The notes beneath the pieces are model-generated. The model saw only the letters and a program-made list of their open reading frames with translations. It was not told the origin of the DNA and searched no databases. Below are positions 25,645 to 34,922 of a DNA stretch of 64,000 bases, piece after piece; the stretch's first letter is position 1; each line of letters starts with the position of its first letter. The position numbers were made by a program, and so were the translations under genes. The stretch is from Pedosphaera parvula Ellin514 (lineage in GTDB: Bacteria > Verrucomicrobiota > Verrucomicrobiia > Limisphaerales > Pedosphaeraceae). The stretch covers positions 1 through 64,000 of the forward strand of contig NZ_ABOX02000036.1 in the NCBI RefSeq assembly GCF_000172555.1, in the 5' to 3' direction.

Positions 25645-26682
25645 CTAAGTGGCTGGTGAGGGTATAAGCGGCCCTAATCTCGGTGTGCCTGTGCTGGCGC
25701 GAACCGCGATCTCTGCTTTCAAGCGCTTTGGTTCGCCACGTTCGCCACCGATCATTTTTAACATGACTTCCATTGCCGCAGAACCGAGGCGAAACTTGGC
25801 CTGACGAACTGTGGTCAGGGGAACGCGGAAATATTCGCTGGTGAGAATGTTCCCAAAACCAATGAGCGATAACTCTTGAGGAATCTTGACCCCTTGATCG
25901 AGGAAGGTGTTGGCGCAACCAATGGCTACGAGGTCATTTACAGCCTGGATGGCAGTGGCATCAGCCGACTCGTTCATGAACTGGAGGGCAGCCTTGGCAC
26001 CATCATCTATCGTTTGGCCTGCCTGGAAGACGAGTCGATCATCCACGTCGAGGCCGGTTTCACGAAGCGCCCGACGGTATCCTTCAAAGCGTTCGTGAGC
26101 CCATGGTGAGGCGTGAGGGCCGGTGAAGAAGGCTATTCGTTTGTGACCTAGTTGAAGCAAATGTTGAGTGGCCGCATAGCCTCCCAATAAATCATCTGCT
26201 CCAACCGCCACAAACTGGCGGCAAAAAGGAGCATTGTTACCGAGAATAACGACCGGAGTGCCACGAGCCTGGAGGATTTGGTAAATCGGCGCTTCTGGTT
26301 TGAGTCGATACACCGGCGAAATGAACAAGCCATCCACGCGGCGAGCCAACAGGCGTTGGATGGCGGCCTCCTCTCTTTCTTCGCGATCCAGGGTTTGTGT
26401 CAAAATAATCTCGAAACCCGATTCGTAAGCCCGTTCCTCCAACGCCAATAGGACGCGGGACAAAATGGGATCGGTCAAAGAGGTTACAACCACACCGAGC
26501 AAACGACTGGTTCGAGTGCGAAGACTTTGGGCCGTGGAATCGGGAACATAGCCCATTTGTTGAGCGAGCACCTTTACCCGTGCCTTGGTGGCGGCCGAGA
26601 TATCGGGGGCGTTGCGCATGACTTTGGAAACGGTCATGACGGAAACCCCCGCACGATTAGCAATGTCCTTTAATCGAACCAT
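25645..26682 (-). CDS. LacI-family transcriptional regulator
   Basis: A 345-residue repressor-type regulator. The HTH is at the N-terminus (RLKDIANRAGVSVMTVSKVM), followed by the hinge (GYVPDSTAQSLRTRTSRLLG) and a periplasmic-binding-protein-like sensor domain (VDGLFISPVY, GHKRIAFFTGP, LSLIGFGN). The sugar or other ligand is unknown. ATG at 26682 lies two bases after the nadK stop (TAACCATGG), so it is probably translated from the tlyA-nadK transcript. No sugar operon is next to it. Confidence 0.88.
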   Translation of the reverse strand: MVRLKDIANRAGVSVMTVSKVMRNAPDISAATKARVKVLAQQMGYVPDSTAQSLRTRTSRLLGVVVTSLTDPILSRVLLALEERAYESGFEIILTQTLDREEREEAAIQRLLARRVDGLFISPVYRLKPEAPIYQILQARGTPVVILGNNAPFCRQFVAVGADDLLGGYAATQHLLQLGHKRIAFFTGPHASPWAHERFEGYRRALRETGLDVDDRLVFQAGQTIDDGAKAALQFMNESADATAIQAVNDLVAIGCANTFLDQGVKIPQELSLIGFGNILTSEYFRVPLTTVRQAKFRLGSAAMEVMLKMIGGERGEPKRLKAEIAVRASTGTPRLGPLIPSPAT

Positions 26683-26684
26683 GG

Positions 26685-27569
26685 TTAAACGTTGGCACCG
26701 CTCCAATTAAGCTTGCGCCGCAAAGTATCGAAAAACGAGTATCCTGGAAGGTGAAGCAATCGGACGGAGTCCGCGCTTCGACGAATCGTCACGGTCTCAC
26801 CAGGCAGCATTTCGCTGACCATTTCTCCATCGGCACTCAGAATAATGTCCGGTTTGGGACTGACCACCCGGACCTGAATCGTGGAGTTGAGGCTGACGAT
26901 GACCGAACGATTGGAAAGTGTATGCGGACAAATTGGGGTGAGTTCGAATACGTCGGCGGAGGGATGAACCACCGCTCCGCCAGACGAGAGTGCGTAAGCA
27001 GTAGAGCCCGTGGGCGAACTGACAATCAAACCATCGCAACGATAGCGCGTAAGGAGTTGTCCATCCACGCTAACTTCCAAAGTAATAAGTTTGGAAATGA
27101 TGCCGCGGCTGATTACAAAATCGTTGAGCGCGCACTTGCTGATGATTATTTCACTGCACCTGCCGTCGACCTGGATCAGTGCCCGCGATTCAATTTCATA
27201 TTCTCCACGCAGGATTCGCTTTAGGGCATTCTCGATTTCGTTTGAGGAAACGGCCGTAAGAAATCCGAGTCCGCCTAAATTGATGCCAAGGATTGGAGTC
27301 GTTGATCCAGCGATTTCGCTGGCGGCACGCAACATTGTTCCGTCACCACCAAAGACCAATAGTAAATCAACGTTCTTGGCAAGCGACGCAGCATCTCGAT
27401 AAATCTTACTTTTGAGATTTGCCATCCGGGCGGTCACCGGGTCGCTGCAGATTTGTCGGCCGCCACGTGAGATAATCTGTGCGGCTTTGGATATAAAGCC
27501 GCTGCTGGCAGCCTTTTCCGAATTCCCAATGAATCCGACCCGTTTAATTGATTTGGCCAGTTTTTTCAA
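26685..27569 (-). CDS. nadK: NAD kinase
   Basis: NadK phosphorylates NAD to NADP using ATP or polyphosphate in the cytoplasm. The 294-residue protein has the defining GGDGT motif (residues 74-78), LGINLGGLGFLT, ALNDFVISRG and the substrate-binding SPTGSTAYALSSGG. The start overlaps the end of tlyA by 26 bp and the stop nearly touches the LacI-family start, so the three genes form a tight operon. Confidence 0.96.
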   Translation of the reverse strand: MKKLAKSIKRVGFIGNSEKAASSGFISKAAQIISRGGRQICSDPVTARMANLKSKIYRDAASLAKNVDLLLVFGGDGTMLRAASEIAGSTTPILGINLGGLGFLTAVSSNEIENALKRILRGEYEIESRALIQVDGRCSEIIISKCALNDFVISRGIISKLITLEVSVDGQLLTRYRCDGLIVSSPTGSTAYALSSGGAVVHPSADVFELTPICPHTLSNRSVIVSLNSTIQVRVVSPKPDIILSADGEMVSEMLPGETVTIRRSADSVRLLHLPGYSFFDTLRRKLNWSGANV

Positions 27570-28302
27570 TCAACGCAAAAAATTCTTTATTGCCGGCCGG
27601 CCCGAGCAAGGGCGATTCCGTAGACCCGCGCCATTCGGCCAGAGGTTGTTCACTTACGAATTGTTCAAGCTCCCGCAACACCCGTGCGTGAATGGCGGGA
27701 TCGGTTATCACGCCTTTGCCTTTATCCGCTTCCGCTTTCCCAGCTTCGAACTGAGGCTTGATCAAGGCGACTATGTTAGCGGAAGGCCGGAGCAATGCAA
27801 TCGCAACAGGAAGAATCTTACTCAGAGAAATAAAAGAGCAGTCAATAACAATCAGGTCGGCAAGGGAAAACGGAGCAGGGAAGCGGGCGGGTGTCAGTTC
27901 GCGTGCATTGGTCTTTTCCATGACCACGACTCTATGGTCTTGTCGCAGTTTCCAGGCGAGTTGGCCGTGTCCGACGTCCACAGCATAAACCTTCGCTGCG
28001 CCATTTTGCAGTAAACAATCGGTAAAACCACCAGTGGATGCTCCCAAATCAATGGCGGTTAATCCGGCAACATTCAAGGCGAAATGCTTTAGGGCATGCT
28101 CCATCTTTAACCCGCCCCGGCTTACGTATTTATCGCCCGACGCCAACGCTATATTGTCACCCTGTTTGACGCGGTCACTGGGTTTTTTAGCCGGTTGCTG
28201 GTTGATGGTGACCTGGCCAGCCATGATGGCGCGACGAGCCTTTTCACGGCTTTCGCATAAGCCGCGCTCCACAAGTGCCTGATCCAATCGATCCAATGCC
28301 AT
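27544..28302 (-). CDS. tlyA: TlyA-family rRNA (cytidine-2'-O)-methyltransferase
   Basis: A 252-residue protein with an N-terminal S4 RNA-binding domain (RLDQALVERGLCESREKARR) and a C-terminal FtsJ-like methyltransferase (IDLGASTGGFTDCLLQNGA, VYAVDVGHGQLAWKLR, KPQFEAGK). TlyA enzymes methylate ribose 2'-O positions in 16S and 23S rRNA; some relatives have haemolysin activity. ATG at 28302 fits the family start. A GTG at 28335 would add 11 residues and cannot be excluded. Confidence 0.92.
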   Translation of the reverse strand: MALDRLDQALVERGLCESREKARRAIMAGQVTINQQPAKKPSDRVKQGDNIALASGDKYVSRGGLKMEHALKHFALNVAGLTAIDLGASTGGFTDCLLQNGAAKVYAVDVGHGQLAWKLRQDHRVVVMEKTNARELTPARFPAPFSLADLIVIDCSFISLSKILPVAIALLRPSANIVALIKPQFEAGKAEADKGKGVITDPAIHARVLRELEQFVSEQPLAEWRGSTESPLLGPAGNKEFFALIEKTGQIN

Positions 28303-28368
28303 CTGGATGTTAGTATGCGGGAGATTTTCCTCCACGACAACTCTGACATTCCAAGGCGGGAACGTGGA

Positions 28369-28830
28369 TTAGCTGTTATGGGTGCTGGCCTGAGCCTCGC
28401 GATAGCTGTTCAGGAAGAAAGTATTATCGGCCACCGCTTTTTCAATCAATTGCTTCAGAAGAAAAAGCTCCGATGCATTGATTACCGCATGCACACTCTG
28501 CTGGAAGGCTTGCATGGGAGTGAAAGTTTGGAAGGAAGTGCCGAAAAGAATCACGGTGGCATGGCGACGCTGACTCATGGTCATGCCCTGGATGAGATGG
28601 AGGGTGGAATTCTCCTCCAGTGAGTTCGCGGCAAAGCACTCCTCAATAATCACTACTTGATAGCGAATCTGACTAAATCGTGTGGCAAAGTCACTGTGAG
28701 TGGCCGCGGTATGGACTTTATACCCCAGTTCAATCAACGCAGATTTGGCGATTTCAAGCCACTCCGGCGTGGAGAAAGCCAGCAGGGCCGGCTTGTCTGT
28801 CGCGCTAACAAAATCGAAATCTTCAGCCAT
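28369..28830 (-). CDS. Small receiver-like protein linked to the PilT-family genes
   Basis: A 153-residue protein of no certain family. The alternation of strands and helices (KPALLAFSTPEWLEIAKSAL, YQVVIIEECFA, RHATVILFGTSF) resembles a CheY-like receiver fold. A normal phospho-acceptor aspartate is not obvious; EE stands where it would be expected. Its ATG lies four bases after the stop of the PilU-like gene, so it is co-translated with the motility ATPases and may modulate them. Confidence 0.6.
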   Translation of the reverse strand: MAEDFDFVSATDKPALLAFSTPEWLEIAKSALIELGYKVHTAATHSDFATRFSQIRYQVVIIEECFAANSLEENSTLHLIQGMTMSQRRHATVILFGTSFQTFTPMQAFQQSVHAVINASELFLLKQLIEKAVADNTFFLNSYREAQASTHNS

Positions 28831-28834
28831 GGCA

Positions 28835-30040
28835 TTATTTCAGTTTGAGGGTTGTGGGGATTGGAGGCGGAGCGACTTTCCCAAATTCCGCCGAAGGCTT
28901 CATTTTCAAGCTGTTCATATGATGGGTATTCTCACCACGGCCTTTTTTGAGGTTATCGATGCCACGAGTAACAGGTCCTCGTTTCGAACAGTAGAGCAGG
29001 GCAGTTTCCTCGGTGATGGTCCCTTGTTCATATCCTTCGAGAGCCGAATAATCGAATGTTCGCCAACCAAACGGTTGGCTGGCTTCGATGATTTCGTAGA
29101 AGCTTTTGCCTTCGCTCTCACCTTGAACAATGGTTTCCTTTGTGCGGAGGTTGGCGCCCATGACTTCCAGAATGGCATGCCGACCACCGCCGATTCTTGG
29201 AACAAGACGCTGGCTGACAACCCAGCGCAGTGTATCTGCGAGGCGAACCCGGATCTGCTCCTGTTCGTCCGTCTCGAACATACCCAGGATACGATTGATG
29301 GTCTGACCAGCATCGACGGTGTGTAGAGTGCTCAAAACCAGGTGACCGGTTTCGGCTGCGCTCAAAGCAATTTTCACAGTTTCACGGTCGCGCATTTCGC
29401 CGACCAGAATCACCTTCGGTGCCTGACGCAATGCGGCGCGCAGGCCGTTGGCGAAGTTGTCGAAATCGCTTCCCAACTCCCGTTGATTGAAAGTAGACTT
29501 CTCATGCGGATGAACAAATTCCACCGGGTCTTCCAAGGTGATGATATGAATGGCCCTGGTCCGGTTGAGCTCATTCAGGACGGCAGCGATGGTGGTGGAT
29601 TTACCCGAGCCGGTGGCACCAGTAACCAGGACCAAGCCGGTCTTTTCATTGGGAACCTGGTAAATAATCTCAGGCAGCTGCAACGCTTCCAGCGTTGGCA
29701 TTTTGGTATTCAGCTTGCGAAGAACAATGGAGTAATTGCCGCGCTGGGAGAAAATGTTGATACGCAGGCGGGCTTTGTCAATAACGGTGTAAGCCGAATC
29801 GCAAGAGCCAGTCCGAAGCAGGTCCTTGATATTCCAGATATTTTCCCCAACGAGATTCAAAGCAATCATCTCAGTTTGAAAAGGGGTGAGTTTTTCAATC
29901 GGAGGATCGCAAGAGACCGGAGCCAGTTCGCCGGCTGCTTCCACCTGGAGCGGCTTGTCGACGGTGAACAAAAGGTCGGATACCTCCGGGGCGGAGTCCA
30001 ACATGGTTGAGAGAATATAATCCAGTTCAGGACGTCGCAT
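28835..30040 (-). CDS. PilT/PilU-family retraction ATPase (second copy)
   Basis: A 401-residue type IV pilus ATPase. It has Walker A (VTGATGSGKSTTIAAVL), the Asp box (IITLEDPVEFVH), Walker B (KVILVGEMRDRETVKIALSA) and the His box (GHLVLSTLHTVDAGQTINR). An extension of about 40 residues at the C-terminus ends in PPPIPTTLKLK. Compared with its neighbour at 30055 it is the more diverged of the pair, as PilU is relative to PilT. It follows that gene by 14 bp. Confidence 0.88.
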   Translation of the reverse strand: MRRPELDYILSTMLDSAPEVSDLLFTVDKPLQVEAAGELAPVSCDPPIEKLTPFQTEMIALNLVGENIWNIKDLLRTGSCDSAYTVIDKARLRINIFSQRGNYSIVLRKLNTKMPTLEALQLPEIIYQVPNEKTGLVLVTGATGSGKSTTIAAVLNELNRTRAIHIITLEDPVEFVHPHEKSTFNQRELGSDFDNFANGLRAALRQAPKVILVGEMRDRETVKIALSAAETGHLVLSTLHTVDAGQTINRILGMFETDEQEQIRVRLADTLRWVVSQRLVPRIGGGRHAILEVMGANLRTKETIVQGESEGKSFYEIIEASQPFGWRTFDYSALEGYEQGTITEETALLYCSKRGPVTRGIDNLKKGRGENTHHMNSLKMKPSAEFGKVAPPPIPTTLKLK

Positions 30041-30054
30041 AATTTAAAGGGATT

Positions 30055-31149
30055 TCAAACTTCATCATCATCGGGCGGAGTGGCCAGGAAGTGACGGAAT
30101 TTCTTTTTATCCAGGCATTTGTCGTAGGCTTCCTCGGGTGAAATGCGTTTCATACGCACATGTTCCATGATCGCATCGTCAAGGGGTTGGTTGCCGTGCT
30201 TCTTGCCCACCTGGATCATGCCTGGAATTTGATGGGTTTTGCCTTCACGAACCAGGTTCGCGATCGCCGTGGTAAACACGAGAATCTCCAGCGCTGCAAC
30301 ACGACCTTTCTTATCAATTCGCTTGAAAAGGTTCTGAGCCACGATGCCCTTGAGGGCTTCTGACAGCGTGGCACGGACTTTGTTCTGTTGCTCGGCCGGA
30401 AACACGTCAATGATACGATCGACAGTTTTACCTGCGCTTTGGGTGTGCAACGTGCCGAAGACCAAATGGCCGGTGGCAGCTGCCGTGATAGCGAGCTCAA
30501 TCGTTTCCAGATCGCGCAACTCACCAACCAGAATGATGTCAGGATCTTCACGCAAAGCCCCGCGCAGCGCGGCCGCAAATGATTTGGTGTGAATGCCTAC
30601 TTCGCGATGATTGACCAGCGAGTTTTTGCTTTCGTGGACGAACTCAATGGGATCTTCCACGGTAATGATATGGTCGCGACGATTTTTATTTGCATAATCA
30701 ATCATCGCCGCCAGCGTGGTTGACTTACCCGAGCCAGTGGGACCGGTAATCACCACCAGGCCTTTATGAAGCATGGAAAGCTTCTTTAACACTGCTGGCA
30801 ACGGCGCATCAAATTTTTCAAAATCTTCGAAAGAAAGCACACGGCTGGGAATTTGGCGGAACACCGCGCCAATACCGTTCTTTTGATTGAAGAAATTGGC
30901 ACGAAAGCGGGATATGTTCGGGATTTCGTAGCCGAAATCGACATCACCGGTTTCTTCGAATAGTTTAATCTTATATTCCGGGGCGATTTCGTATAGCATC
31001 ATCTTTAGATTGTCGCTTTCCAGCGGAGGATAATCGACACGATGAAGTTCGCCATTAATGCGGAGCATGGGAGGATTCCCTGAGGACAGATGCAGGTCGG
31101 AAGCCTTTTGCTCGAACATTAAATTGAAGAATGCATCAATTTTCGCCAT
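30055..31149 (-). CDS. pilT: Type IV pilus retraction ATPase PilT
   Basis: A 364-residue hexameric ATPase that drives pilus retraction and twitching motility at the inner membrane. It shows ASDLHLSSGNPPMLRINGEL at the N-terminus, Walker A (ITGPTGSGKSTTLAAMI), Asp box (ITVEDPIEFVH), Walker B (DIILVGELRDLETIELAITA) and His box (GHLVFGTLHTQSAGKTVDRI). The AIRNLIRE-type motif reads AIANLVREGK here. ATG at 31149 is preferred to one 39 bp upstream. The next gene on the other side is divergent, 56 bp away. Confidence 0.93.
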   Translation of the reverse strand: MAKIDAFFNLMFEQKASDLHLSSGNPPMLRINGELHRVDYPPLESDNLKMMLYEIAPEYKIKLFEETGDVDFGYEIPNISRFRANFFNQKNGIGAVFRQIPSRVLSFEDFEKFDAPLPAVLKKLSMLHKGLVVITGPTGSGKSTTLAAMIDYANKNRRDHIITVEDPIEFVHESKNSLVNHREVGIHTKSFAAALRGALREDPDIILVGELRDLETIELAITAAATGHLVFGTLHTQSAGKTVDRIIDVFPAEQQNKVRATLSEALKGIVAQNLFKRIDKKGRVAALEILVFTTAIANLVREGKTHQIPGMIQVGKKHGNQPLDDAIMEHVRMKRISPEEAYDKCLDKKKFRHFLATPPDDDEV

Positions 31150-31205
31150 AAATCTGTAAGCTAAATAGCAGATAGTGTGCCTAGGCATGCGGACGGCACT
31201 ACATA

Positions 31206-32297
31206 ATGAGCGACATCAATGAAATCATACTAAAAGAGGTGCTCGTGAAGGGGATTATTCCCTTTTCGCGCTTCATGGAACTGGCGCTGTATTGTCCCAA
31301 ATTTGGATACTATGAGCGACAGGATGTATCGCCTGGTAGGAAGGGTGACTTCTATACCAGCGTGAGTGTGGGCGCCCTTTTTGGAGAATTGCTGGCATTT
31401 CAGTTCTCCGAGTGGCTGTATGCTCTGAGTGTGGCAAAATGCCAGATCGTGGAAGCGGGAGCGCATGATGGGCGGTTGGCCCGTGACATTTTGCAGGAGA
31501 TAAAGGTGCTGCAACCTCAGCTGTCCGATAATCTGGAGTATTGGATTATAGAGCCTTCGGAAGCGCGGCAGGGATGGCAGGCAGACACCTTGGGGGAATT
31601 GGCACGGTCGGTTCGTTGGTATCGGTCGTGGCAGGAGACGCCTGAGACTGGCGTCAACGGAGTGATTTTTTCCAACGAATTATTGGACGCAATGCCGGTG
31701 CATCGAATGGGTTGGGATGCCAGCGAAAGGAAGTGGTTTGAATGGGGGGTGATTTTAGAAGGTGGAAGATTTGCGTGGTCACGCATGCCACAAACAAATC
31801 CAGAGATTGGGGGAGCTCTACTGGAACTTCCTCAGGAATTTACCGCGGTTTTGCCAGATGAATTCACGACCGAGGTCTGTCCTGTGGCCCTGAATTGGTG
31901 GAGGCAGGCAGCCGGCAAGTTAAAGTCCGGCAAATTGCTGGCTATTGATTATGGATTAACAGCCGATCAGTTCCTCACTCCAGCGCGAAGAAATGGAACT
32001 TTAAGGAGTTATTATCGGCACCACCAATCAGATGATTTACTGGCGGACGCAGGTAACCAGGATATTACTGCGCATGTAAATTTCAGCGCTGTTCAAAAGA
32101 CAGGTGAAAGTCAGGGATTGAAAACGGAAGGTCTATGGTCGCAAGCGCAGTTTTTGACGCGGATCGCCGGAAGGATTTTTGAGCGGAAAGGACACCATGC
32201 AGCGTGGAATTCCGGCAAGGTCCGACAATTTCAAACTCTCACGCATCCCGAGCATCTGGGAGAATCTTTCCGCGTGCTGGTGCAGTCCGCTGAATAG
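31206..32297 (+). CDS. MidA/NDUFAF7-like SAM-dependent methyltransferase
   Basis: A 363-residue class I methyltransferase of the MidA (DUF185) family. Its mitochondrial member NDUFAF7 methylates an arginine of complex I; the bacterial substrate is not known. Family features are PFSRFMELALYCPKFGYYER, GDFYTSVSVGALFGELLA, IVEAGAHDGRLARDIL and VIFSNELLDAMPVHRM. It diverges from pilT. Its stop codon is one base from the stop of the convergent rsmE gene. Confidence 0.88.
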   Translation: MSDINEIILKEVLVKGIIPFSRFMELALYCPKFGYYERQDVSPGRKGDFYTSVSVGALFGELLAFQFSEWLYALSVAKCQIVEAGAHDGRLARDILQEIKVLQPQLSDNLEYWIIEPSEARQGWQADTLGELARSVRWYRSWQETPETGVNGVIFSNELLDAMPVHRMGWDASERKWFEWGVILEGGRFAWSRMPQTNPEIGGALLELPQEFTAVLPDEFTTEVCPVALNWWRQAAGKLKSGKLLAIDYGLTADQFLTPARRNGTLRSYYRHHQSDDLLADAGNQDITAHVNFSAVQKTGESQGLKTEGLWSQAQFLTRIAGRIFERKGHHAAWNSGKVRQFQTLTHPEHLGESFRVLVQSAE

Positions 32298-32298
32298 A

Positions 32299-33054
32299 CT
32301 AAGCGTAATTGGACTGGAGCTCGTAGTTGAGAACCGAAAGGGAATAAATGGCCGCGGTTTCGCTACGCAGCACCAGTTTGCCCAGAGTGATGGGGAGCAC
32401 TCCCGCAGATTTGATGAGGTTCATTTCCGCGGGAGTGAAGTCGCCCTCGGGACCAATCCAAATCGACACAGTTTTCGGGAGCCGCTTCCGTTCGTTGTGG
32501 AACGTTTTGAAATATTCACGGGGATGACGGCAATCATTTTGAAGCGAGCCAATCAATGGCAGTTCAAATTTTTCACCGCGAGCCAGATAATCCTTCGGAC
32601 TTACCGGTGCATCGACCTGCGGCAGCCACGGCGAACCACATTGTTTGATGGCTTCGATTGCAGTCTGTTTCCATTTTTCCACCTTGGAGGCAGCCCCTTC
32701 ATCATCCAACTGGGTAACTACGCGATCAGAGAGCAGGGGAACGATGCGGAAAGCGCCAAGTTCGGTGGCCTTTTGTATGATTGTCTCAATGATTTTTCCC
32801 TTGGGTATGGCCTGGAACAAGGTGATTTGATAAGGCAGCTGCGGCTGGAAATTGCGTTGCAGGACCTTTAACTTCAGCTGATCCTTTTCCGCTTTTTGCG
32901 CCTCGCACAGAATCTCCTGTCCTGCACCATCCAACACCACCAGCTTTTCCCCTTCGCGTAACCTGAGGACCTGCAGCGCGTGATGCGCTTCGCGGTCGGT
33001 CAGAATTAATGTGTTTTCCTTACATTCCTCTGGTGGCAAATAGAATCTATGCAT
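32299..33054 (-). CDS. rsmE: 16S rRNA (uracil1498-N3)-methyltransferase
   Basis: RsmE methylates U1498 of 16S rRNA. The 251-residue protein has the N-terminal PUA-like part (HHALQVLRLREGEKLVVLDG) and a SPOUT knot fold at the C-terminus (SIWIGPEGDFTPAEMNLI and LGKLVLRSETAAIYSLSVL), with typical order and size. It lies 32 bp downstream of dnaJ on the same strand, a grouping seen in other bacteria, and probably shares the grpE-dnaJ transcript. Confidence 0.94.
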   Translation of the reverse strand: MHRFYLPPEECKENTLILTDREAHHALQVLRLREGEKLVVLDGAGQEILCEAQKAEKDQLKLKVLQRNFQPQLPYQITLFQAIPKGKIIETIIQKATELGAFRIVPLLSDRVVTQLDDEGAASKVEKWKQTAIEAIKQCGSPWLPQVDAPVSPKDYLARGEKFELPLIGSLQNDCRHPREYFKTFHNERKRLPKTVSIWIGPEGDFTPAEMNLIKSAGVLPITLGKLVLRSETAAIYSLSVLNYELQSNYA

Positions 33055-33086
33055 TGAACAGATTTCCTTCTGATTACGAACTGAGA

Positions 33087-34229
33087 TTAACTGAAAAGGT
33101 TTTTAGCCTTTTCAAAGAAACCCTTGGTTAGAGGATTGACGGTTTCATCGCACAAGGCGGCGAATTCCTGCAGCTTCGCTTTTTGAGCGCTGTTAAGATG
33201 CGCGGGAACCTCGACGGTTACACGGACGTGCAAATCTCCTGAGCCAAATCCTTGAACGTTTCTCATGCCCTTACCTTTAAGCCGGAAGGTGGTGCCAGGT
33301 TGTGTTCCAGCAGGAACTTTGATATGAGTTTTACCTGCCAGCGTTGGGACTTCAATTTCCGATCCCAAGGCAGCCTGAACAAAACTAATGGGCACATCAC
33401 AGATCAGATCGTCACCTTCACGCTGGAATATTTCGTGTGGCTTGACGTGGAGGACGACATAGAGGTCACCGGGAGTACCGCCTCGAAGTCCAGCTTCGCC
33501 ATTCCCGGAAGAACGCAGACGCGATCCTGTGTCAACACCAGGAGGAATCTTTAATTTGATCTTGGTAGTACGTTCACGGCGACCAGCGCCATTACAGGCT
33601 TTGCAAGGCTTCTCGATGACCCGGCCAGCACCTTCGCAACGAGGGCAGGTTTGGGCTATGCTGAAAATGCCACGTGAACTGATCACCTGACCGCGACCGC
33701 CACAGGTGGGGCAGGTTTTGCTCTTGGAACCGCTCTCTGCGCCAGTGCCATTGCAAACGTCGCAACGGTCCTGCTTGGTAACGGTAATTTCTTTTTCAAC
33801 GCCGTGGGCTGCTTCATCAAACGAAATCTCCATATCGTACCGGAGATCGGCTCCACGCTGCGGTTGGGTGGGATCGCTGCGCCCACCGCCGAACAAGTCT
33901 TCGAAAATGCTGCCGCCACCACCGCCGCCGAAAACTTCACGGAAAATATCTGAAGGATCGTGGAAGCCTCCGGCGCGTCCGCCACCACCACCTCGCATCC
34001 GGGGATCGAATGCAGCGTGGCCGTATTGGTCATACGCAGCCCGCTTCTGAGGATCGCTAAGAGCCTCATAGGCTTCACCGAGTTCCTTGAATTTCTCCTC
34101 GGCCGCCTTATCGCCTGGATTTTTGTCAGGATGAAATTTGACAGCGAGTTTGCGGTAGGATTTTTTAATTTCCTCGAATTCGACAGTGCGCTCGACACCG
34201 AGCACCTCGTAATAATCTCGTTTAGCCAT
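33087..34229 (-). CDS. dnaJ: Chaperone protein DnaJ
   Basis: DnaJ stimulates DnaK ATP hydrolysis and delivers unfolded clients. The 380-residue protein has the J domain ([20 protein letters not shown], then the HPD tripeptide in [10 protein letters not shown]), a glycine/phenylalanine-rich linker ([17 protein letters not shown]), four CxxCxGxG zinc repeats ([32 protein letters not shown]) and the C-terminal substrate-binding region. It starts eight bases after the grpE stop. Confidence 0.97.
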   Translation of the reverse strand: MAKRDYYEVLGVERTVEFEEIKKSYRKLAVKFHPDKNPGDKAAEEKFKELGEAYEALSDPQKRAAYDQYGHAAFDPRMRGGGGGRAGGFHDPSDIFREVFGGGGGGSIFEDLFGGGRSDPTQPQRGADLRYDMEISFDEAAHGVEKEITVTKQDRCDVCNGTGAESGSKSKTCPTCGGRGQVISSRGIFSIAQTCPRCEGAGRVIEKPCKACNGAGRRERTTKIKLKIPPGVDTGSRLRSSGNGEAGLRGGTPGDLYVVLHVKPHEIFQREGDDLICDVPISFVQAALGSEIEVPTLAGKTHIKVPAGTQPGTTFRLKGKGMRNVQGFGSGDLHVRVTVEVPAHLNSAQKAKLQEFAALCDETVNPLTKGFFEKAKNLFS

Positions 34230-34237
34230 TGGAAGAT

Positions 34238-34810
34238 CTAAGCAGCAGGTTTTTTGGCGACCATTACACTGGCAGGCCGGATCAATCGTTCCCGCAATTT
34301 ATACCCCTTGCGCAATTGTTGCAAAACCTGTCCTTCGGGGACTTCAGTGCTGTCCTGTTGAGAAATGGCTTCATGGAGATTTGGATCAAAAGTTTTGCCG
34401 GTGGCATCCACTTCCTCCAAACCCGATTCAGCGAGCGCGTTTTTGAGTTGTTGAAGGATCATGTTTACGCCAGTCTGCAGCGACTGAACCGACCCTCCCT
34501 GGGCTTGGTTGGCTGCGGCCATGGCGGCATCGAAATTGTCGAGTACTGGCACCAGTCGCTTGATGAGTGACTCGTTGGCGAACTTGATGGCCTCTTCCTT
34601 CTCGCGGCTCGCACGTTTTTTGAAGTTGTCCAGGTCGGCGGCTGTGCGGAGAGCACGTTGCCAATTCTCGTCCGCTTTGGCTGCTTGAGTCTTCAGATCC
34701 TCAATCTGTTCAGGGGACAATGGCTCTGGCACCAGAGCCTTGGCTTGATTTTGAGTTTCCGCACTCTCCATGTCCGTTGGTGGTTTAACTTCTGGCATTG
34801 TGTTATTCAT
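34238..34810 (-). CDS. grpE: Nucleotide exchange factor GrpE
   Basis: GrpE releases ADP from DnaK. The 190-residue protein has an acidic unstructured N-terminus, a long coiled coil (about 30-90, with [20 protein letters not shown]) and the beta-wing domain ([20 protein letters not shown] and [18 protein letters not shown]). It is the first gene of the grpE-dnaJ-rsmE set. No CIRCE element was found in the 110 bp upstream. An in-frame ATG four codons in is an equally possible start. dnaK is not in the window. Confidence 0.95.
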   Translation of the reverse strand: MNNTMPEVKPPTDMESAETQNQAKALVPEPLSPEQIEDLKTQAAKADENWQRALRTAADLDNFKKRASREKEEAIKFANESLIKRLVPVLDNFDAAMAAANQAQGGSVQSLQTGVNMILQQLKNALAESGLEEVDATGKTFDPNLHEAISQQDSTEVPEGQVLQQLRKGYKLRERLIRPASVMVAKKPAA

Positions 34811-34922
34811 TATGACCGAATTGTTCCCTATGGAAATAAATCAATATTGTTTAAAATAAATGATTATTTGCCTATGGGCAACTCTCATAAGCTTACCAAT
34901 GATGTAAGGTAAACTTGATTAA

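Noticed and set aside
34811-34922. CIRCE heat-shock element before grpE
   Set aside because: No TTAGCACTC-N9-GAGTGCTAA or close variant is present.
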